Source: Dictyophora rubrovolvata (taxonomy: Eukaryota > Basidiomycota > Agaricomycetes > Phallales > Phallaceae). From it: a DNA stretch of 64,000 nucleotides. Made by a program: the position numbers and the translations under genes. Below are positions 13,201 through 23,411 of the stretch, piece after piece; the first letter of the stretch is position 1, and every line of letters starts with the position of its first letter. The stretch spans positions 124,001 to 188,000 of the forward strand of contig CP114121.1 in assembly GCA_029959195.1 (NCBI GenBank), given 5' to 3'. The notes beneath the pieces were generated by a model. It saw nothing but the letters and a program-made list of their open reading frames with translations, did no database searches and had not been told where the DNA came from.

Positions 13201-15010
13201 TGAGCATAGCTAAGAGATGTTTGTGTCAGAAGGATAAGGAGAGGTAAGCAAGACAGAAGACGTACGCGGTGCTTTCTCGGCGGGTTCGCCAAGCCGACTC
13301 GGGGCCTAAAGGACGCTCTAACCGACTCTGTACACGACTTCGCAAGAATGGAACAGCGATCTCCGTCTCGGCAAAGGAGTTTACACGTGAAGTCCGTAGA
13401 CTGATAGGCCATGACACGTCAGAGGCAAGAGCGGGATCATTATTATTAGACGACGATTTGGGAAATTGGATTGTAGATTGGTCGCCGGTATCATCAGAAG
13501 GAAACATTATAGAGCTTTGTGACATATTACTGCGAGACTGATCGATAGTGGAAGACGACAAAGAGGGTCGGGTATCGCGTTCTTCTCGTTCATGATCTTC
13601 GTCTGTTACGTTACGTCTAAACGGGACGGGTATATCGTATTCAGCTGCAGGAGTGATTGGTCTGGAGCGCGAGGAGCCTGAGCCATCATCAGAAAGTTGC
13701 CGACGAGTTTCGGCAATGGAGAATAAGTTGAAAGGTTCATCTTTCCGATAGAAGATCTGCGAAGCAGCAAACGGACTGTGTGTAACTGGCATTTGCGATG
13801 TTATCCCAGACACGACGGATCGCCGATCGTCTTCATCGTCATCAGCACCACCTTTTTCGAGCTTCTCCAGGCATAGGTTGCAAACCCTGACCATCCCATC
13901 CTGACCGAACCTTGACCCCTTGATGATGTTCGACGCGCAGCGCGAACAAAAGATTTGACCACAGATTCGACAATGATGCTTCCGACGCCAGGTTGTAAAC
14001 ACGCTCTTGCAGTCGTAGCATTCTTTTGCCTTGGCATCATCCATCCAGTAATCGCGCGACAGGCCTGTAATAGTTAAGCTCCTGGAGACACACGATAAGG
14101 CGTTCGTGTATTCACAAACCTTCTCCACGAATCCGCCTGATTATCTTAGACACTGAGGCCGTTCTTTGAAGATTGCCGCTACCTGTGGTGCGAACGCTTC
14201 TTGCATCGTCAGCGATTGGAAATCCTGGAATAGTGGTTCCATAGGTCGGATCGCTCGGCTCGATAGGAGACGGCGCCATTCCGCTTCTGGTAGAAGTTGC
14301 ATCATGTGCGAGACCCAACGATGGTGCTTCGGAGATAACTGGTGTAAGAAAAACAAGTGGTGGGGCTGGAGTTGTGTTGGCAACGGAAAGGGAACTGGGT
14401 TTCGGTTTATCCGACTGTGTGCGCGGTGGCGGAGCCGTGGGTGTTGACGTGTCCTTGTGTTGCGTGTTGTTAGACTGAAGATTAGAATGATTTGTAGAAG
14501 AAGAAGACAAGGGCGCTGTAAGGGTATTCTTGACTAGGGATAGGAGTGAAGTGACGATGGCGTAGGAAGATTGGTCGTGTTCGTCCTCTTCTGAGAAGGG
14601 ATTAAAGGTCGTAAGGCTCGTAACATCATCTATCGACTTAAAACTCTTTTGGCGGGGCAATGCATTCGACGTCGCTGGAGAGGTTTCCATTCCAGACAAT
14701 CCACGGGAGTTGGGCGGCGTGGGTCTCGGAAACAAAAACTAAGTTTCAGAAAAGACTGAGGAGATTTAAAGACGAGGTTTTTCAATGAAACTAACTCTTC
14801 AGGAAAATAATAATGTGTGTAACTTACCCGAAAGGAGTCGGATGTTTCGAAAGAGGTTGGTTTGATCGGCCTCGAGTGTTCATCGATGTAACGCGTGTTA
14901 CGCCGACTGTCACGGGGCGGGAGGAAAGTTTCGCCAACACTGGCAACATCGGACCTACCCCTCACATTCCAATCAAATGATTCGTGCAAAAAAAAGAGTG
15001 AGTATTGCAT
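7261..15010 (-). CDS. FAB1: 1-phosphatidylinositol-3-phosphate 5-kinase (Fab1/PIKfyve)
   Basis: Makes PI(3,5)P2 from PI3P on endosome and vacuole membranes, controlling vacuole size and membrane recycling. Domains in order: a low-complexity Ser/Thr/Pro N-terminus; a FYVE zinc finger (about 14050-13850) with ECYDCKSVF, the PI3P-binding [11 protein letters not shown] core and FCSRCASN; a CCT/GroEL-like domain (about 13200-12400; [33 protein letters not shown]); a Cys-rich Fab1 middle region (about 11400-11050; [39 protein letters not shown]); a long disordered linker; and the C-terminal PIP-kinase domain (about 8600-7261) with [11 protein letters not shown], the Lys in [20 protein letters not shown] and [14 protein letters not shown]. 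The stop at 7261-7263 follows LLDFWVDC after a last intron. About a dozen short introns; roughly 2,300 residues, the usual Fab1 size. The first ATG chosen (15010) is uncertain. The join at 8506-8537 would need a 32-nt intron. Confidence 0.93.
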
Positions 15011-15676
15011 TGTTCGACTACCATGTATCGGAGGTTTCAAATAGTTAGGCAACGTCAGCGTCGGTTTTTGGTTTTAATAAAATTAAGTAAGGAACTCTTC
15101 AATGCAACGTCACCTAGTAATGGGTGTATATTTCTCCTCGGTCATATTTATCTACCCTTCACTGAACTTCATATCAGAAATCCGAGCTTCTCAAATTCTA
15201 TTGATGTCTGAGTCATCATCTGACCGTTGCCCTCCCGTGGTTTCAGGACGAAAAGATCGGCCTGTCAGGCTTGATAATGATGACTAGATTCTTGATATTA
15301 ATAAACGCAATAGCCACGCGATAATGTGTGCAAGATACCCATTTTCAACTCCGAGTATGTCTGCTCTGGGAAAGGTCCACAATAAGTCAGCAGCGTCGTT
15401 CTCGCTTCCGTGGGCACCATTATGGCATACAAGTCATGTGCTACCCCGACTGGCATCGATTTCTGCTAGCACAGACATAATGACGTCCGTGATAACATGG
15501 AATCCATGTCTCGAATTTCTAATCTTGCAGTGTCATTTGGGAGCATCGTGACTGCTTCCAAACCCGATTGGCAAGCTATTCTAGGTTCGAATGAGAATAT
15601 AATGACATGTGCGAAGCTCCAAATCTCATATATATGAGGTGAATGTCCAGTCACTTTCAGGTTAGCCCTATTACAA
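15011..15676. promoter_or_regulatory. Divergent intergenic region FAB1 / secreted hydrolase
   Basis: About 670 nt between two divergent genes, so it should hold both promoters. No clear TATA box or repeated operator was recognised. Upstream leader or exon sequence of FAB1 may extend into its left part. Confidence 0.4.
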
Positions 15677-17007
15677 ATGTCGACTGCTTTGCTACTCCCC
15701 GCGTTGATAATTTCCTTCCTTCCAATAGTCCTCGCTTCGGCCTGTCTGTGCAGCTCCGGACTTATTCCAGTCTCAGTTAATGTTTCTATTCTCAGGGATC
15801 CTTCCACAGAGCTCCTGAACTCGACGGACTTGATCCCACTTCAAAAGACGTTTGATGTTTTTGGAGAACTATGCCAGCCTCTGTCATCTTCCAAATTCAA
15901 CGGTTTGTTTCTCAATTGTATCCCTCTCGTTCACCCAACAAGCACTTATCAATGAGTCACACAGACGACATACAGATTTTACTCCACGGTCAATCGTACA
16001 CACACGCATACTGGGATATCTCTTGGAATGGATACCAAAACTACTCCTACGTCCAGTTGTCCTGCCAAAATGGAATTACATCCTTCGCGTATGACAACAT
16101 TTGCGCCGGTCTCTCTTCAAAACCACAATCTGAAGAATGTCAGCTCCCGTCTGCAGCAGCAATTGCCTCGTCCATCGCACGTCAAGCCAAAACTGGTAAA
16201 CTTGCACAAACTCTAACGGGACAATCGAAACTATTCAAGAAGGCGGTTGGATTTGGACATTCTATCGGTTCAGCGGTTATGAATTATGCCTCTATCAGAG
16301 ACGGGGCCTCTTCTCCATATGACGCATTGGTTCTGACAGGTTCGATCATACCTAATATCACCTGCATAGTAGGCTCATTTGGTTTTAGGATATATTCACG
16401 ATCTTTCTTACATGTCAGTCCTGAATCTTTGTCGTTTTTTTTTGTCGTCAATGATTGATTAAAGATATACTACAGAGAACACCCCCAAGCAGTCAGCACA
16501 ATAGCAAGCCAAGCAGATCCAGGTCGATTCGGCAGCCTAGATTCGGGATATGTAACAACGGTCGGAGCGAACCGTTCAATATACTACGGTCCCACGAATG
16601 ACTCCTTCTCTCCAACTGTATTCCAATTAGACGTTCTTACTTTCGACGTTGGATCCATGTTCTTGGTGAAACAAACACCCTTCACATACTTCCCAGCTGC
16701 AGGGTTTCGGGGACCTGTAGCGGAAATGGTTGGACAATTCGATTTATTGCATTGCATACCAGACGGAGGTCCTTGTGTTCAAAGTGTAATCCAGAATCCC
16801 GAGCCGGCTTTTTTCCCTGACTCAAAAAATGTTACTACGGTGGGTAATACGCTTGCCGATGGATCTGCTCCGCCATTTAACAATACCTTTTCCGCACCGC
16901 AGATTGTTATACCTGGAACTGGACATGCTTTGAACGCTGAATTTACTGCATCATCTTCCTTCCGCATCATGAATAGTCTATTCGCGCAATTTGTAGGGAA
17001 AACCTGA
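15677..17007 (+). CDS. Secreted alpha/beta-hydrolase (lipase/esterase-like)
   Basis: Predicted secreted serine hydrolase; substrate unknown. The N-terminus MSTALLLPALIISFLPIVLA is a clear signal peptide. The mature protein has an oxyanion-type HGQSYTHAYWD segment, the nucleophile elbow GFGHSIGSA (G-x-S-x-G), a possible acid in QFDLLHCIPDG and a His in PGTGHALNAEF near the C-terminus. Exons worked out by hand: 15677-15902, 15965-16339, 16389-16413 and 16476-17007, in frame and giving about 385 residues. The third exon is only 25 nt, and with it the protein reads VLTGYIHDLSYIEHPQAVS across the joins. The last exon contains the relatively conserved DPGRFGSLDSGYVTT stretch. Family alignment to known secreted fungal hydrolases is from memory and approximate. 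Confidence 0.83.
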
Positions 17008-17272
17008 AACTGTAGCGTTTATGAATGATAAACTAGGTTCAAAACAAAAGCTCTCCAGAAAAAAAAAGAAGCACCATTTTTTCAATAAAATATTTTACTT
17101 GATCTATGATTTTGAAACGTAAATTCATAACATGAAACCAACAATACTGGTTGAAAGAGCGCTCGCTTTTATCCGCCGAGCGCGGACTTCGAATTTACAA
17201 CTTTATATCATGTAAATCCCCGTCGTGCCCCCGTCGCCGCCTTTTTTTTGTTGAAAACTAGCTCAATCAACT

Positions 17273-18103
17273 ATGGCCAGTGTGAAGTATGTTTCCTCAA
17301 ATTCATAACACGGGTTAGACTTTTTTGAAGGTTTATGTAGTCGTCGCACTATGTGCAAAGTTGGGCAACCTTCGTCTTCTCAACAGCGTCGACGTACCTT
17401 TCAGTCGGCCCCTAAAAGGCCAGTAGCCACGGTTCATGAAAAAGAGGATAAAGAGCACGAACCTCGGCAAAGAGTGAAAAAGCCCAAGCTATCCGCTCCC
17501 GAGCCTTCGAAATCGCCGGTTAAGAGGCAAGCGGTTTCACAAGATGAACAATCAAGGATTCGGCGCTGTTTCAATGATGCTAAGACTCCAGAGCAAGGTA
17601 CAAATCGAAGTGTATCAGTGTCCTTCACAGGTGATATGTCGTCATTCTCGTCACTATCGTCACTACATCTGCCATCACTTCCACCACTCCCACTACTTCC
17701 ACCACTCCCACTACTTCCACCACTCCCACTACTTCCACCACTCCCACTACTTCCACCATTCCCACTACTTCCACTCCTGCCAGCTCTTCCACCACTTTCA
17801 CCGTCACCGTTGCCACTATTACTGCCAACCTGGCCAGTTTCAGGCCCAAATTTAAATTATCTTCCCCCGTATATGCACCCGAGGGCGCAATACGACAAAG
17901 CTACATTAGATCAGCTTAAGAAACAGTCGCAGGACCATTATGCGCAACTCGAAGAAATCGAAAATCTCACGTTCAAAGTACACGTTGCGACATTTATAAT
18001 GAAGACGCCGGTCTTGGCTCAGGATCCCTTGTTCTACGAAGCAGCCAAGGCGACTATCTCACAAGTATCCAAGTCGACACTTTTTGATGACGAAATAATG
18101 TAA
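17273..18103 (+). CDS. Unrecognised basic protein with Pro/Leu hexapeptide repeat
   Basis: Function unknown. A 14-nt first exon (17273-17286), a 54-nt intron (17287-17340) and a long second exon give a protein starting MASVNRRTMCKVGQPSSSQQ. The N-terminal third is basic and nuclear-like (QQRRRTFQSAPKRP, RVKKPKLSAPEPSKSPVKRQ). The middle holds five PPLPLL units encoded by the tandem repeat at 17681-17770. The C-terminal 90 residues look folded and helical (YDKATLDQLKKQSQDHYAQL, then EEIENLTFKVHVATFIMKTP). The in-frame continuation through the repeat and the regular exon join argue for a real gene. An alternative is translation from the internal ATG at 17351 without the first exon. Confidence 0.62.
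17681..17770 (+). repeat. 18-nt tandem repeat, five copies, coding for PPLPLL
   Basis: Five consecutive CCACCACTCCCACTACTT units, with one substitution in the last (giving PPFPLL). The unit is a multiple of three, so copy-number change keeps the frame of the surrounding gene. In another plus frame it reads as a His/Phe/Tyr repeat, which is a shadow. Confidence 0.9.
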
Positions 18104-19117
18104 TATCATTATGTACTTATTCGTCGCAGCAAAATGATGCTGTGCGCGCGTACATATGTTATAATGTACTATATATGAATACTGTTCAGTTTTATCCCCC
18201 CCGCAGATTTCAATTTTATTACAGACCACAGATGATTGGTTTATTTCGAGGCATTAATGAAGTTCCTGTAATTCATGCATTTATTCAAATTCATATCACG
18301 TCTCTTTCACGCTTCCCAAGTTTGTGTAGACACCCAGACAAAGGAAATTTAATTTCATGTCAAATACTAAACCTCCTGCCTTGTAAAATGTGCTGACATG
18401 TTATGTAAAAACAAACTGCGGGCAGATTGTTATTTTTCCGTCGATATTGTCAATTGCAAGGGACACGCTAAACAAGCGATTGGTCACGACGAAATCACAT
18501 GCATGCCCGAATCGCGATGTCACGGTGACCAGTAGTAAGACCGCGTTGCCATCCATCAAATTTGGGGGATTCTCGATGGATTCTGCAATGACTCGTGAGC
18601 AGACAAGAAATAGACCCCTCTCTAATCTACAACTTCCGGGATATCGCTACAATTAACTCCGTGGATGATGGGATTAGCAATTAAAGCTGCACTCAACCGA
18701 GGACCGGACCGACCGGTGGTGCAATGGTAGCACCTCCCGCTAGAGCTAGGTTCCATTCCTAGCCAATCCAAGATGCGACAGAGGAGTCTTCAATACTAGT
18801 GATTAATCCAGTCTGACGAAGGAGGACTACAGCGCGACTTTAAGTGGCAGCGCTTTGAACCTGTTTGAAACCTGTATATCGTTAGCTTTAGCGCGCTCGC
18901 CCAGGTGCGCGTTTAGTTTCTTTTCATTTTATTCTGTAGTGATAGCTAACGTTTCGGGTTCCATCTTGAACTTTTTAGATTCGTCGCGCAAGAATGTTTA
19001 TCATTTTACCTTGTCAGTACCCCTGCATATTAGCGCTAACGCCGGCCTTTAATCACCAGCTCGTTTTATAAATTCACCTTGAATTCACCGCTGACGAGTA
19101 TACCTGCACATCAAACA
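18104..19117. other. Intergenic region upstream of reductase A
   Basis: About 1 kb without a supportable protein gene. It contains the tRNA-like element at 18717-18762 and presumably the promoter of the reductase at 19118. Reading frames at 18142-18656 show no family resemblance. Confidence 0.5.
18717..18762 (+). other. tRNA-like Pol III box pair (possible SINE head or tRNA relic)
   Basis: TGGTGCAATGG (18717-18727) fits the A-box consensus. It is followed by a perfect T-arm-like hairpin, CTAGG, a 7-nt TTCCATT loop, then CCTAG (18746-18762), close to a B box. The spacing is about 10 nt too short and the acceptor and anticodon stems do not pair, so it is not a working tRNA gene. Confidence 0.3.
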
Positions 19118-22100
19118 ATGGTCATGGAGACACCTCCCGAACATCTGACTGTAGACCAGCTTCATGATTGGTATCGCGTGCGGATGCCACACCTCCCTTA
19201 CTTCTACTACATAAATGCAGATGGTTCCAAGGTGGAAATTCTTCCGAATAGTTAATAAATGGTCATATTCTAACTTTTTATTATAGGGGTTTATATCCCG
19301 AGGCAGTATTGGGAAGGCGATTTATCGGTCCATTGATATAATACGTTCTGAAGTACCAGAACATGGGAATGGAAATCCGAACGAAGAACCTGTGGTCGTT
19401 GGTTTTCTTGCCAACATAGGTATGCACTTTGTATTTCGAATATTATCTGTAAAGCTGGAACCAGTTGTATTTGAAAAGATTGGGCGACCTTTATTGCGTT
19501 CCTTTATGGACATATTTATCTCACACATCCCAACAAAGGCCGGCCAGTTTTGCCCTTCTTGATTTCTCCCAGAAATTCAGCCATCGCAGTGGCTCATTTA
19601 CTCAAAGAAGTGAAATGCAATTACATATGGGTTACAGAAGGATCTTTGATCGAACTTGCAAACGAAGCGCTTGCAATCAATGCAAGTTTCAAGATTCAGA
19701 CGCATCTGAAGAAATTCCCTTCCTTGGATGATCTTTTTCACGTTGAACCTTCCAATGTCCCTACTAGCTATGATGACTCGTTTGTCCCTCCATCTACGCG
19801 AATGGTTATTGTCCATTCATCAGGTGTGTGTATTCGATGACATGCCCGATTTATTCTGCAATACGAATGTGTCAATTATATGTAGGCTCGACGGCCTATC
19901 CCAAAATACGGTACTTAACACATGAAATGTTTCATCAGTCAGCATCGGCTTTTGGTGAGTATAAAGAAAAACGGTTTGTGATTTACAACTTTTCCTAATA
20001 AATTATCATAGAATCTGGGGGTAAATATCCGCTTCAAGACGAAATAATTGCATGTTCACCACCTGCTTACCGTAAGTTGCAGAGCTTGTCCCAGCACGAG
20101 TGATGAATTTATATCATACTGTAGACGCGTTGGGCCTATTCATGACTTCTGTCGCTGTTGTAAGTTTTGGTTTTGGTTTTCTACAATAAAGATCCTAAGA
20201 AAACCGCCCCACAGCGCCAAAGGGTAGCTCTCGGAGTCCATTCACCATTTGCAGCACCTGGGCCATTATCGACCGAGGCATTCCTTAACATAATTAAGGT
20301 TACGAATGCTAGTTATGTTCTGACAATTCCGAGTTTTCTAGAAGCATGTCTTATTTAATCTATTCTCCTTGCATCTTTCTCTGATAGTGGTATGTTTTAG
20401 GAATGTTCGAAAGATCCGGCCGCCATTGAAGTTCTGAAAAGACGCAGGGCAATCGTATGTAGTTTTTCTGTTTTCGAAAAACGTTGTCTCTTATTGAGGC
20501 TTACACACAGATATGGTGCGGAGGTCCACTTGGCGAGGAGATGGGAACACACCTTCGTGACGAAGGTGTTCCTCTTCGTATGCTATACGCAGCTACAGAA
20601 TTCCAAGGTCTGAATAGACCAATGGGTACGTTTTCCTTACACAAAGAATAAACAACCCAAAAAATATCAATAAACCAACTTTTAGAACAAACGCTTGAAG
20701 AAGGGCATGATTGGTTCAAGTTTCGCCCTGATCGTGATATAGTTCTTCTCCCCACAGACGACGACAGCGTCTTTCAAGTCGTCGTTAAGGTCTGTATACC
20801 TTATACCTTCTATGATTGTAACGTATTATTCACTTTGACTAGAGATCGAAAACGCACGCACTCTCAGCGTTTAATACTGAAATAGATGGCGTGCCTGCTT
20901 TTGACACCAATGACCTTGTGCAGAGACATTCAAAGAAACATGACCTGTATCGCGTCGTCGGACGAGCGGACGACCAAATCGTGTTAAGCACCGGAGAAAA
21001 GGTAGGGTTTAATGTCACAATCCCGTTCATTTCTTCTTCTTCTTTGGATTGAATTGTGATTCTAGACGAATCCAGGTCCATTAGGTAAAGAATGTTCGAT
21101 CCCTAGGTAACGTCGAGTTGTGATGCGAACGCTTCTGTATGTAGAGGCTACCGTAAAACGAAATCCGCATATTAAGGACGTCCTTATATTTGGACATGGT
21201 CGTCAGTCTAATGGTATCTTGGTTCAGCCTACTTCTTTCGAAGAAGCGGAAAGGCTTGGAGTAGAAGGATTCAGAAATCTCATTTGGTTGGTTTGAACAG
21301 CTCTTTTTTATTATGAATCGAGGGTTGAAATGATGTTTAGGTCTAGTGTGGAGGAGGCAAACACCTATGCTCCCGCCCATTCTCGCATACTCAAAGAGGT
21401 GTGTTACCTAAAACAAAACTCAGATACTCTGACTGAGGTGGTTTCTAGATGATTCTCATTGCATCAGCTTCAGAACCGTTAACCTATACACCGAAAGAAA
21501 CTTTGAGAAAGGGGAATATTCTCAATACATACGCCGAAAAAATTGACGCGCTTTACAAGGATGTTGAAAACTCTGTTCACGCTGAAATTCTTGTTCCGCT
21601 TGGCTCGCACCCTGATGGAGGGTGGACGGAAGATGAAGGTCGAGAGTTTGTAAGGAATGTTATTTGTACGATTTTGAGAATTGGGAACAAAGAAATTGGC
21701 GGTATGGATGACATTTTCGGGTTAGGATGTGACAGGCCAGTGAGGTTTATTCCTCGGTCATTCATCTGTACTGAATTCAAAATACAGTTTACAAGCAACA
21801 TACATTCGGAATACCCTTGTCCATGCTCTGCGACAAGTAGCACCATTACCCAACATCCACAATCTTCCTCAGAACTTCGTTTATCAGTCTCCAACCATTG
21901 ATTCATTATCTCGTTTGATAGCTCAAGCGTCCCGTTCCGAAGCTTATGAATACAGCTCCGAGACGCCTGAGTCACGCAAGAAACGGCTTGAGAATGTTAT
22001 ACGTCGATACACGTCCAATTGGCCTACGCATACACCTAAGAAAGAATTACGAAATGAAGAGGTTGTTCTTTTAACGGGTAGCACTGGAGGATTGGGATCT

Positions 22101-23411
22101 CAACTATTAGCTCAATTGGTCCAAATTAGTTCGGTTTCTAGAATTTACGTTTTAAACAGACCGGGCAAGAAATCATCACTCGAACGACATGTCGATGCTT
22201 TTGAAGATAGGGGAAATGATGTTGAATTATTGAAGTCATCAAAGATTGTTTTTACGGAGGGTGATGCGTCTCACCCATGTTTTGCCCTTGATGTGAATTT
22301 GTTCAACGAAGTACGTGTTCAAATGTCAATCCTATGATGGAAAAGATAAACTGACGACATATATCTAGATAAAAAATTCGGTCACGACGATTATTCATAA
22401 TGGTATGTATGTATAGTCATGTGATAGCGCGAAACCGAAAGTTGCATAACTTTGACCGTCGTTAGCCTGGAATGTCAACTTCAATATTTCGTTGGCTTCT
22501 TTCGAACCGGCTCTCCGCGGTGTTCGTAACTTGATCGACTTTGCCCTTTCCTCTCCCTACTCAGCCCCTCCTCGATTGTTGTTCACAAGCAGTATAGGAA
22601 CTATAAAGAGTGAGTTGCTTCTCTGTTCCCGTTTTGTTATTTTCATAGTACTGATCATGTCATCATGAAAAGCATGGGCCAATATTCCTCCTATAGAAGA
22701 AACACCCTTCGCTAATATTGATCTCCTTCAACCTTCGGGATACGGCGAATCCAAATGGGTGTCGGAACGTATTTTGACCATTGCCAAAACGGAGACGGCT
22801 TTGAAACCCGTGATCGTTCGGGTTGGGCAACTCTCTGGTGGAGTTAACGGCCATTGGAGTGTGCATGAGTGGTTCCCTAGTATTATCACCGCGGGTCAGA
22901 TTATAGGAAGTTTGCCGGATTATGTTGGGGTGGTTATGTTTGTTTCCTCTTTGACGTCAAGATGGTTCACAATTTCTAGCTTGTATCCTTTTTACCAATC
23001 CATCAGGCAGCTTCAACGATGATAGAATTGAGGAATGCGCCGATTTCGGTGGCACATGTCGTTCACCCAAGACCTGTCAAATGGAACGAACTTATTCGCT
23101 TTATTTCTGACGAGTTGAAGTTGCCTGTCGTTCCTTTTGCGGATTGGGTAAACCGATTGGAAAAGTTGCATCAGACCGAAGAAACTTTACGCAAGACGCA
23201 AGCTGTCCACCTCTTAGAGCTTTATAAAGGAGCAATTCGTCCAACGAATTGGGTACACAATGAACAAGAAGTCATGGGGCTCGCGACCTTCAAGACTGAA
23301 GCAACGACGGGTGTTGTAGAGGCGTTGAGCGAGAAGAACTTACCTCAAATATGTAAGAAAGATGCTATGAGTTGGATCGGGTACTGGAGGAGAAAAGGGA
23401 ACTTGAACTGA
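19118..23411 (+). CDS. Adenylate-forming reductase A (A-T-R, NRPS-like)
   Basis: By family, it activates a carboxylic acid with ATP, loads it on a phosphopantetheine arm and releases it with NAD(P)H as aldehyde or alcohol; the substrate is unknown. Adenylation domain: VHSSGSTAYPK (AMP loop, around a splice join), LYAATEFQG, YRVVGRADDQIVLSTGEK. Thiolation: DDIFGLGCD followed after an intron (21736-21787) by SLQATYIRN, the Ser codon being AG plus T. Reductase: LLTGSTGGLGSQLL (nucleotide binding) and YGESKWVSERIL (Tyr/Lys). Exons 1 and 2 are 19118-19231 and 19287-19419. More than 15 introns; roughly 1,050-1,100 residues, ending GYWRRKGNLN. Oddities: the intron inside the Ser codon has a GC donor, and exon 3 keeps frame only if it starts at 19479 after TTTGAAAAG, with several residues missing relative to paralogs B and C. 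It may be expressed, or be in early decay. Confidence 0.87.

Noticed and set aside
10077-13412. A separate chaperonin gene
   Set aside because: The CCT-like domain is part of FAB1, joined in frame to the FYVE exon upstream and the kinase downstream.
17544-17855. Open frame with a HHSHYF repeat
   Set aside because: It is the out-of-frame reading of the 18-nt repeat inside the gene at 17273-18103.
18717-18762. A working tRNA gene
   Set aside because: A- and B-box spacing is too short and the acceptor and anticodon stems do not pair.
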